Positions 5,852 through 15,461 of a DNA stretch of 25,555 nt are shown piece by piece. The notes beneath the pieces are model-generated. The model saw only the letters and a program-made list of their open reading frames with translations, ran no database searches and was not told where the DNA came from. A program made the translations under genes and the position numbers. Source of the stretch: Proteobacteria bacterium UBA2363 (GTDB taxonomy: Bacteria; Pseudomonadota; Gammaproteobacteria; Xanthomonadales; UBA2363). The stretch's first letter is position 1. Every line of letters starts with the position of its first letter. Location of the stretch: assembly GCA_002344355.1 (NCBI GenBank), contig DDTN01000036.1, positions 1 through 25,555 on the forward strand, read 5' to 3'.

Positions 5852-6811
5852 TCAGTCGCCCAGGTGGACGCCGTAGCCGCGCAGGCGGGTGTAGCGCTGC
5901 GCGACCAGCTCGTCCCGGGTCAGGCGATCCAGGCCGGCCAGCTCCTCGACCAGGGCCTCCTTCAGGCGGTCGGCCATGGCGTTGGGGTCGCGGTGGGCGC
6001 CACCGAGCGGCTCGGGCAGCACGCGGTCGACCAGCCCCAGCTCGAGCAGCCGGCGGGAGGTGATGCCCAGCGCCTCGGCCGCATCCCTGGCCTTCTCCGC
6101 GGTCTTCCAGAGGATCGAGGCGCAGCCCTCGGGCGAGATCACCGAATAGGTGGCGTGCTCGAGCATCAGGGTGCGGTCGCCGACGCCGATCGCCAGGGCG
6201 CCGCCGGAGCCCCCCTCGCCGATCACCGTGCACACCACCGGCACGCGCAGGCGCGACATCACCAGCAGGTTGCGGGCGATCGCCTCGGACTGGCCGCGTT
6301 CCTCGGCGCCGACCCCGGGATAGGCGCCCGGCGTGTCGATGAAGGTGAGGACCGGCAGGCCGAAGCGCTCGGCCAGCTCCATCAGGCGCAGCGCCTTGCG
6401 GTAGCCCTCGGGCCGGGGCATGCCGAAATTGCGGCGGATCTTGCTCTTGGTGTCGCGGCCCTTCTGGTGGCCGATGACCACCACGGCGCGGCCGTCGATG
6501 CGTGCCAGGCCGCCGACGATGGCGGGGTCGTCGGCATAGGCGCGGTCGCCGGCCAGTTCCTGGAACTCCTCGCAGATCCGGCCCAGGTAGTCGAGCGTGT
6601 ACGGCCGCGCCGGATGGCGCGCGAGCTGGGCGACCTGCCAGGGCGTGAGCGCGGCGAAGATCTGCCGGGTCCGGGCCTCGAGCTTGGCCTTGAGCTTGCC
6701 GATCTCGTCGTCGATGTCGACCGAGCTGCCGTGGCTGGACTGGCGAAGATCGGCGATCTTCGCCTCAAGTTCGGCGATGGGCTGCTCGAAATCGAGGACG
6801 TTGGGGTTCAT
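5852..6811 (-). CDS. accA: Acetyl-CoA carboxylase carboxyltransferase subunit alpha
   Basis: Cytosolic protein of 319 residues, the normal length. With AccD it transfers the carboxyl group from carboxybiotin to acetyl-CoA to give malonyl-CoA, the first committed step of fatty acid synthesis. Characteristic segments are LDFEQPIAELEAKI near the start, ARHPARPYTLDYL, GHQKGRDTKSKIRRNFGMP, TFIDTPGAYPGVGAEERGQSE (read as two parts), GEGGSGGALAIGVGD with the oxyanion glycine pair, and ISPEGCASILWKTAEKA. A good candidate promoter lies in the gap from dnaE (6844-6839), so accA may be transcribed separately from the lipid A genes. Downstream tilS follows after 40 bp. Confidence 0.97.
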   Translation of the reverse strand: MNPNVLDFEQPIAELEAKIADLRQSSHGSSVDIDDEIGKLKAKLEARTRQIFAALTPWQVAQLARHPARPYTLDYLGRICEEFQELAGDRAYADDPAIVGGLARIDGRAVVVIGHQKGRDTKSKIRRNFGMPRPEGYRKALRLMELAERFGLPVLTFIDTPGAYPGVGAEERGQSEAIARNLLVMSRLRVPVVCTVIGEGGSGGALAIGVGDRTLMLEHATYSVISPEGCASILWKTAEKARDAAEALGITSRRLLELGLVDRVLPEPLGGAHRDPNAMADRLKEALVEELAGLDRLTRDELVAQRYTRLRGYGVHLGD

Positions 6812-6838
6812 CGGCGGGCGGGTTCGGGCCAGCGGGCG

Positions 6839-6844
6839 AGTATA
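6839..6844 (-). promoter_or_regulatory. Candidate extended -10 promoter of accA
   Basis: Read on the - strand, the gap between dnaE and accA contains TGGTATACT: a TATACT hexamer (6844-6839) preceded by TG one base upstream, the extended -10 arrangement. It ends 27 bases before the accA ATG. There is no obvious -35. Both the position and the match stand out against the GC-rich background. Confidence 0.5.
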
Positions 6845-6917
6845 CCAGCCGCCTGCGTGCTATCCGGCCGGCCCGGGTCGTGCCGCCGGCACCGGCGGGC
6901 GCCGGGCAGCGGCCCGG

Positions 6918-10568
<3,651 letters not shown>

Positions 10569-10575
10569 CGTCCGG

Positions 10576-10581
10576 ATGATA
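10576..10581 (-). promoter_or_regulatory. Candidate -10 box of dnaE
   Basis: On the - strand, TATCAT (10581-10576) lies in GGCTATCATCC, matching nine of eleven bases of the GGCTAGAATCC motif found before pyrH and the sodium channel gene. Only seven bases separate the hexamer from the dnaE ATG at 10568. Transcription would therefore start at or next to the start codon and the mRNA would be nearly leaderless. No -35 is evident. Confidence 0.45.
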
Positions 10582-10639
10582 GCCGATCGTCCGCGCGGCC
10601 CGGCCGCGCGGCTGGTGCCCGGATCGCCGGACAGGGACG

Positions 10640-10672
10640 GTCCGATCAAGGCTTTCCTGGTCCTGATCGGAC
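10640..10672. repeat. Inverted repeat in the rnhB-dnaE gap
   Basis: Arms GTCCGATCA (10640-10648) and TGATCGGAC (10664-10672) are perfect reverse complements of 9 bp with a 15-base loop. The arms contain several A/T pairs, unusual for this region, so chance is less likely than for the GC-only stems nearby. It sits about 70 bp upstream of the dnaE start and could be a protein-binding site or a 3'-end hairpin of the rnhB transcript. Confidence 0.45.
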
Positions 10673-10674
10673 TC

Positions 10675-10703
10675 GCCGGGCCAGGCGCACGTGCGTGCCC
10701 GGC
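10675..10703. terminator. Bulged hairpin in the rnhB-dnaE gap
   Basis: Outer arms GCCGGGC (10675-10681) and GCCCGGC (10697-10703) enclose the ten-base palindrome CGCACGTGCG (10686-10695), with CAGG unpaired on one side and T on the other. It is three bases from the previous inverted repeat. It could end or stabilise the long upstream lipid A transcript; no T-run follows. Confidence 0.35.
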
Positions 10704-10715
10704 TCGGGTTGATCA

Positions 10716-10729
10716 GGCGCTTGCGCGCC
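10716..10729. repeat. Small hairpin in the rnhB-dnaE gap
   Basis: GGCGC (10716-10720) pairs with GCGCC (10725-10729) around TTGC. It is short, and listed because it is one of four stems spaced through this gap. A further stem, GCCTT/AAGGC (10781-10794), overlaps the rnhB stop codon. Confidence 0.25.
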
Positions 10730-10787
10730 GGGCTCACGGCGGCCCGGTCCCTGGCCCGGAGGAAGGTCCGAATTGACCAGGCCTTCC

Positions 10788-11423
10788 CTAAGGCAGGCCC
10801 GGCAACGGCAGGCCGGGCGCCAGGCAGGCGCGCACCGGCGCGAAGCTGCGCCGGTGCGCCGGGCAGGGTCCCAGGCGCAGCAGGGCGGCCAGGTGGCCGG
10901 CGGTCGGGTAGCCCTTGTGCTCGGCGAAGCCGTAGCCGGGATGGCAGCGGTCGAGTTCGACCATCCGCTGGTCGCGGTGCACCTTGGCCAGGATCGAGGC
11001 GGCGGCGATCGCCGGCTCGCTGCCGTCGCCGCCGACGATCGCCCGGCCGGCGCAGGGCAGGTCGGGCGGCAGCCGGTTGCCGTCGACCAGGGCCAGGGCC
11101 GGCGCCACGGACAGGGCGCGCAGCGCCCGGGCCATGCCGGCCAGGCTGGCCGCCAGGATGTTGCAGCGGTCGATCTCGGCCGCGTCGACCTCGATCACCG
11201 CCCAGGCCAGCGCCTGGGCGCGGAGCAGGGCCGCCAGCTGCTCGCGCCGGGCCGGGGCAAGGGTCTTGGAGTCGGCCAGGCCGGCGACCGGCCGGGCCGG
11301 GTCCAGGATCACCGCGGCAACCACCACCGGACCCGCCAGCGGTCCGCGGCCGGCCTCGTCGACGCCGGCGACCGGGCCCCCGCAGTTCGCGCCGTTGCCG
11401 GGTCCGGGCCGGCCGCCGCTCAT
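10788..11423 (-). CDS. rnhB: Ribonuclease HII
   Basis: Cytosolic endonuclease of 211 residues that cuts the RNA strand of RNA-DNA hybrids and starts removal of single ribonucleotides from DNA. The four metal-binding acids of the family are visible: D22 and E23 in VDEAGRGPLAGP, D114 in LVDGNRLP and D133 in GGDGSEPAIAAASILAKVHRD. DSKTL (51-55) and GYPTAGH are also typical. The first 16 residues are a glycine/proline-rich tail without family match. The ATG at 11423 overlaps the lpxB stop as ATGA, so translation is likely coupled. The gene is the last of the lpxD-fabZ-lpxA-lpxB-rnhB run; a gap with several hairpins separates it from dnaE. Confidence 0.95.
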   Translation of the reverse strand: MSGGRPGPGNGANCGGPVAGVDEAGRGPLAGPVVVAAVILDPARPVAGLADSKTLAPARREQLAALLRAQALAWAVIEVDAAEIDRCNILAASLAGMARALRALSVAPALALVDGNRLPPDLPCAGRAIVGGDGSEPAIAAASILAKVHRDQRMVELDRCHPGYGFAEHKGYPTAGHLAALLRLGPCPAHRRSFAPVRACLAPGLPLPGLP

Positions 11424-12622
11424 GCCTGCGCGCCTCCGACCAGGTCGCCCAGGGCCGCGGCCGCGGCGGCCGCGCTGCCACCGGGGACGCCGAGCCGGGC
11501 GTGGATGGCATCGAAGCCGGCGACCTGGCGATCGCGCGCCGCCCCGTCGTCCAGCAGCCGGGCCAGTTCGTCGCGGATCCGCGACGGGGTGCAGTCGTGC
11601 TGGATCAGCTCGGGCACCAGGGCGCTGTCGGCGAGCACGTTGGGCAGGGAATAGCGGCTGATCTTGATCAGCCGGAGCGCCCGCACCAGCGCGTAGGTCG
11701 CGGCGCCGATCCGGTAGCCGACCACCATCGGCCGCTTGGCCAGCGCCGCCTCCAGCGCCGCCGTGCCGGACGCCAGCAAGACGATGTCGGCGGCGACCAG
11801 GGCCGGGTGGCCCTGGCCGTCGAGCACGCGGATGCCCGGATCCGGCCGCGCCGCCAGCAGTCCGTGCAGGGCCTCGCCGCAGGCGGCGTTGGCCGCCGGC
11901 ACCAGCACCAGCAGGTCGGGACGCTCGGCGCGCAGCGCCCGCGCCGCGTCAAGGAACGCCGGCGCCAGCCTGCGGATCTCGCCCAGCCGCGAACCCGGCA
12001 GCAGCGCCAGCACGGTCGCCCGTGGGTCGATGCCCAGCGCGCTGCGCGCCTGGCCGCGGTCCGACCGGTGCGGAAAACGGTCGGCCAGGGGGTGGCCGAC
12101 GAAGCGGGCATCGACGCCATGGCGGGCGTAGATCGCCGGTTCCATGGGGAACAGGCACAGCACGCGGTCGACGCTGGCCGACATGCGCGCGGCGCGCCGT
12201 TCGCGCCAGGCCCAGACCGACGGGCTGACGTAGTGCGCGGTGGCGACGCCGAGACGCTTCATGCGCCGCTCGACGCCCAGGTTGAAATCCGGCGCGTCGA
12301 TGCCGACCACCAGGTCGGGCCGCCACTCGGTCAGCCTTGCCAGCAGGGTCTTGCGGAAGCGCAGCAGGCGCGGCAGGTGCCGGAGCACCTCGAACAGGCC
12401 CATCACCGCGAGCGGCGCATAGTCCGACCACAGCCGCACCCCGGCGGCGGCCATGCGCTGGCCGCCGACGCCGGCCAGCTCGGCGCCCGGCCAGCGTGCC
12501 GCCAGCGCCGAGGCCAGTTCGCCGCCGAGCTGGTCGCCCGAGGCCTCGCCGGCGATCAGGGCGATTCGCGGCGGCCTGGGGCGGTCGATGGCGGTCACCG
12601 CCGGCGGCATCGGGCGGGCCAC
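11420..12622 (-). CDS. lpxB: Lipid-A-disaccharide synthase
   Basis: Peripheral inner-membrane glycosyltransferase (family GT19) of 400 residues. It condenses UDP-2,3-diacylglucosamine with lipid X to give the lipid A disaccharide. Diagnostic segments are IALIAGEASGDQLGG near residue 20, MGLFEVLRHLPRLLR, VGIDAPDFNLGVERRMK, TAHYVSPSVWAWRERR, VLCLFPMEP, FVGHPLADR, LALLPGSRLGEIRRL, and LLASGTAALEAALAKRPMVVGYR with the nucleotide-sugar site. The start is GTG at 12622, eight bases after the lpxA stop. The ATG at 12610 is an alternative that removes four residues; neither shows a clear ribosome-binding site. The N-terminal tail of about 18 residues before the family core is longer than in E. coli. 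The 3' end overlaps rnhB. Confidence 0.95.
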   Translation of the reverse strand: MARPMPPAVTAIDRPRPPRIALIAGEASGDQLGGELASALAARWPGAELAGVGGQRMAAAGVRLWSDYAPLAVMGLFEVLRHLPRLLRFRKTLLARLTEWRPDLVVGIDAPDFNLGVERRMKRLGVATAHYVSPSVWAWRERRAARMSASVDRVLCLFPMEPAIYARHGVDARFVGHPLADRFPHRSDRGQARSALGIDPRATVLALLPGSRLGEIRRLAPAFLDAARALRAERPDLLVLVPAANAACGEALHGLLAARPDPGIRVLDGQGHPALVAADIVLLASGTAALEAALAKRPMVVGYRIGAATYALVRALRLIKISRYSLPNVLADSALVPELIQHDCTPSRIRDELARLLDDGAARDRQVAGFDAIHARLGVPGGSAAAAAAALGDLVGGAQA

Positions 12623-12630
12623 GGGGTGGC

Positions 12631-13401
12631 TCAGCGCAGCAGGGAGCGCTCGGACTGCCCGAGGAACGCGGCCATCGCCGCGACCACCGGGTGCTCCGTC
12701 GCCATCTGCTCCAGGGCTTCCCGGGCCTGGGCCAGCGGCAGGCCGCTGCCGTAGAGCGTCCGGTAGGCGCGCCGGATGGCGCGGATCTGCCCGGCGTCGA
12801 AGCCGCGGCGCTTGAGGCCCTCGGCGTTGATGCCGCGCGGCACCGCGTACTCGCCGCCGACCAGAACGTAGGGCGGCACGTCGGCGTTGATCTTGGCGCC
12901 CATCGCCGTGAACGCATGGTCGCCGATGCGGCAGAACTGGTGGATCAGCGTGTAGCCGGCCAGCACGACATGGTCGCCGATGGTCACGTGGCCGGCGAGC
13001 GCGGCGTTGTTGGAGAAGATGCAGTGGCTGCCGACCCGGCAGTCGTGGGCGACATGGACGTAGGCCAGCAGCCAGTTGTCGTCGCCGATGCGGGTGACGC
13101 CGCCGCCGTTGCCGGTACCGCGGTTGAGCGTGCAGAACTCGCGGATGACGTTGCCGTCGCCGATCACCAGCTCGGTGCGCTCGCCGGCGAACTTCTTGTC
13201 CTGCGGGTCGCCGCCGAGCACCGCGTGCGCGTGGATGCGGTTGTCGCGACCGATCCGGGTCGGCCCGTGGATCACGGCATGGGCACCGATCGAGCAGCCG
13301 TCGCCGATCACGACGTCGTCGCCGACCACGGCGAAGGGACCGATGGACACGCCGGCGCCGATCCGCGCGCCGGGATCGACGATGGCCGACGGATGGATCA
13401 C
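12631..13401 (-). CDS. lpxA: UDP-N-acetylglucosamine acyltransferase
   Basis: Cytosolic trimeric enzyme of 256 residues that transfers a 3-hydroxyacyl group from ACP to the 3-OH of UDP-GlcNAc, the first step of lipid A synthesis. The left-handed beta-helix shows as repeating hexapeptides from IHPSAIVDPGARIGAGVSIG onward. The catalytic histidine is H119 in VHVAHDCRVG (E. coli H125). HQFCRIGDH is at 154-162. The helical C-terminal domain contains GLKRRGFDAGQIRAIRRAY. Position 167 is methionine where E. coli has G173, the acyl-ruler residue. The start is GTG 13401, which overlaps the fabZ stop as GTGA; the reading frame is open further upstream, but that stretch is out-of-frame fabZ. Confidence 0.96.
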   Translation of the reverse strand: MIHPSAIVDPGARIGAGVSIGPFAVVGDDVVIGDGCSIGAHAVIHGPTRIGRDNRIHAHAVLGGDPQDKKFAGERTELVIGDGNVIREFCTLNRGTGNGGGVTRIGDDNWLLAYVHVAHDCRVGSHCIFSNNAALAGHVTIGDHVVLAGYTLIHQFCRIGDHAFTAMGAKINADVPPYVLVGGEYAVPRGINAEGLKRRGFDAGQIRAIRRAYRTLYGSGLPLAQAREALEQMATEHPVVAAMAAFLGQSERSLLR

Positions 13402-13856
13402 GCCGGGCGCTCGGCGCAGAGGATGTCCGCGCAGGCGACCTCGGCGCCGTCGACGGTCGCCACGCAGTGGTACAGGCCCATCTTGCGGATCATCCGGGTC
13501 TGCTCGACGTCGAGCACGAGCTGGTCGCCGGGCACCACCAGCTTGCTGAAGCGGGCGTTGTCGATCTTCACCAGGTAGAACAGGGCGCGGGCGGCGGGAT
13601 CGACCTGGGTCGAGAGCTGCACCAGCATGCCGGCGGCCTGGGCCAGGGCCTCGATGATCAGCACCCCCGGCATCACCGGATGGTCGGGGAAGTGGCCGGT
13701 GAAGTGCGGCTCGTTGTAGGTGACGTTCTTGATGGCGCGCAGCCGCTTGCTGGCCTGGAACTCCAGCACGCGGTCGACCAGCAGGAACGGGTAGCGGTGC
13801 GGCAGCGCCTTGAAGATGCGCTCGATGTCCGCCACCGGGGCGTTGTCCTTGCTCAT
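13398..13856 (-). CDS. fabZ: 3-hydroxyacyl-ACP dehydratase FabZ
   Basis: Cytosolic hot-dog-fold enzyme of 152 residues that dehydrates 3-hydroxyacyl-ACP to trans-2-enoyl-ACP in fatty acid elongation. The active-site pair is H55 in HFTGHFPDHPVMPG and E69 in VLIIEALAQAAG. LPHRYPFLLVDRV at 18-30 is the usual N-terminal motif. Its place between lpxD and lpxA reflects competition for 3-hydroxyacyl-ACP between phospholipid and lipid A synthesis. Its ATG overlaps the lpxD stop (ATGA) and its own stop overlaps the lpxA GTG. Length is normal and all key residues are present. Confidence 0.97.
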   Translation of the reverse strand: MSKDNAPVADIERIFKALPHRYPFLLVDRVLEFQASKRLRAIKNVTYNEPHFTGHFPDHPVMPGVLIIEALAQAAGMLVQLSTQVDPAARALFYLVKIDNARFSKLVVPGDQLVLDVEQTRMIRKMGLYHCVATVDGAEVACADILCAERPA

Positions 13857-14878
13857 TGATCCTCGTCCTTGTCGTCGCGCCCGAGCCGCCGGACCAGCTG
13901 GTCCAGCTTGCGCAGCCGGGCGGTGTTCCTTCGCCACAGCCGGCTGTCCTGCGCGGGAATGCCGGAAGCATACTCGCCGGGCTCGCGGATGGAATGGCTG
14001 ACCATGCTCATGGCCAGGATGGTCACCCGGTCGCACAGCTCCAGGTGCCCGGCGATGCCGGCGGCGCCGCCGACCAGGCACCAGCGGCCGATGCGGGTCG
14101 AGCCGGCCACCGCGGCACAGCCGGCCATGGCGGTGTGCGCGCCGATATGGACGTTGTGCGCGATCTGCACCTGGTTGTCGAGGCGGACGTCCTCCTCGAG
14201 GACGGTGTCGTCCAGCGCGCCGCGGTCGATGGTGGTGTTGGCGCCGATCTCGCAATCGTCGCCGATGCGCACGCCGCCGAGCTGGGGCACCTTCAGCCAG
14301 GCGCCGCGGTCGATCGCCAGGCCGAAGCCGTCGGCGCCGATCACCGCGCCGGGATGGACCAGGACCCTGCGGCCCAGGACCACGCGTTGCACCAGGGTCA
14401 CCCGCGCAACCAGGTGGCTGCCTTCGCCGACCACGCAGTCGGGTCCGACGCTGCACTGCGGGCCGAGGATCGCGCCGGCGCCGATCCGGGCTCCGGCCGC
14501 GACCGTGCACAGCGGCCCGATGCTGGCGCTGGCGTCGACCTGCGCGCCGGGGTCGACCACGGCGCTGGCGTCGATGCCGGCAGGGGCCGGTGGCCGGCGC
14601 TCGAACAGCGCGGCGATGCGCGCGAAGGCGGCGGCCGGGTTGTCGGTGGCCAGCGCCGGGCGTTCGAGGCCGGCGGCCACCGCCGGGGTCACGACCAGGG
14701 CGCCGGCCCGGCTTGCGGCCAGCTGCCGCGCGTACTTGGGGTTGGCCAGGAAACCCAGCTGGGTCGGGCCGGCCGAGGCCAGGGTGGCGACGCCGTCGAT
14801 CCGGGTCCGCGGGTCGCCATGGATGGCGAGTCCGAAGCGCTCGGCCAGGTCGGCCAGGGTGAAGGTCGTGGCGGTCAT
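13853..14878 (-). CDS. lpxD: UDP-3-O-(3-hydroxyacyl)glucosamine N-acyltransferase
   Basis: Enzyme of 341 residues that N-acylates UDP-3-O-acylglucosamine in the third step of lipid A synthesis. The N-terminal uridine-binding domain holds FLANPKYARQL (43-53). The left-handed beta-helix follows with hexapeptides such as IGPLCTVAAGARIGAGAILG. GADGFGLA is at 181-188. The catalytic histidine is H241 in VQIAHNVHIG. The C-terminal helix ends in a highly charged tail (RRLGRDDKDEDQ). ATG 14878 overlaps the skp stop (ATGA) and gives the family N-terminus; the frame stays open far upstream only because it runs out of frame through skp and bamA. Confidence 0.97.
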   Translation of the reverse strand: MTATTFTLADLAERFGLAIHGDPRTRIDGVATLASAGPTQLGFLANPKYARQLAASRAGALVVTPAVAAGLERPALATDNPAAAFARIAALFERRPPAPAGIDASAVVDPGAQVDASASIGPLCTVAAGARIGAGAILGPQCSVGPDCVVGEGSHLVARVTLVQRVVLGRRVLVHPGAVIGADGFGLAIDRGAWLKVPQLGGVRIGDDCEIGANTTIDRGALDDTVLEEDVRLDNQVQIAHNVHIGAHTAMAGCAAVAGSTRIGRWCLVGGAAGIAGHLELCDRVTILAMSMVSHSIREPGEYASGIPAQDSRLWRRNTARLRKLDQLVRRLGRDDKDEDQ

Positions 14879-15432
14879 GGCGGACGCTGGCCGGACCCCG
14901 TGCGCAGGCGCGCCAGGACCTGGTCGGTGACGTCGATCGCCGGGCTGGCGTAGAACACCGGGCTGGCGACGATCAGGTCGTAGCCCTGCTCCCGGGCGAA
15001 CGCCGCGACCGCCTCGTTGACCTCGCGCCAGCGCTGCTCGGTCTCCTCCTCGCCGCGCCGGCGCAGCTCGGCGCGGAGCGCCTCGCGGGTCCGCCTGACC
15101 CGCCGCTCGAGCGCCTCGACCTCGGCGGCGAGCGCGGCGCCGGCGTCCGGGGTCACCAGGCCGGCCTCGCGGCGCTGGCGGTCCTGGAGGCCGGCCAGGC
15201 GCGCCTCGTCCGCCTTGAGCGCGCGGTCGCGCTCGGCGAACTCCGCGCGCAGGCGCTCGCTGGAGTCGGACATCTGCGGGGCGTTGTCGAGCAGGCGCTG
15301 GAGGTCGACGTAGCCGATGCGCGCCTGCTGGGCGCCGGCCGCGCCCGCCGAGGCCAGCGCCAGCAGCAACGCCAGGATCCGCCCGGTCCGGCGGGAGCGC
15401 GCGCGTCGGCCGGGGGCGGCGGTCTGGTGCAT
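14875..15432 (-). CDS. skp: Periplasmic chaperone Skp/OmpH
   Basis: Periplasmic holdase of 185 residues that carries unfolded outer-membrane proteins from Sec to the BAM complex. ATG 15432 gives a signal peptide with an arginine-rich n-region (about RRARSRRTGR), a hydrophobic core (ILALLLALASAG) and likely cleavage after AGA at residue 34. The mature protein begins QQARIGYVDLQRLLDNAPQ, the usual Skp start. It continues into a long charged helical section (about 50-150), the tentacles of the trimer, and ends with EQGYDLIVASPVFYASPAIDVTDQVL, the returning beta strand and helix. A longer N-terminal reading was rejected because it precedes the signal peptide. The gene is 29 bp after bamA and overlaps lpxD by four bases. 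Confidence 0.93.
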   Translation of the reverse strand: MHQTAAPGRRARSRRTGRILALLLALASAGAAGAQQARIGYVDLQRLLDNAPQMSDSSERLRAEFAERDRALKADEARLAGLQDRQRREAGLVTPDAGAALAAEVEALERRVRRTREALRAELRRRGEEETEQRWREVNEAVAAFAREQGYDLIVASPVFYASPAIDVTDQVLARLRTGSGQRPP

Positions 15433-15461
15433 GTCCTGGCAGCGGGCCTGCGCTGGCGACC

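Noticed and set aside
3733..6063. A 776-codon + strand open frame opposite ispA, xseB and tilS
   Set aside because: Low-complexity Arg/Ala/Pro/Gly composition, no start context and no recognisable motif; the opposite strand carries three clear genes.
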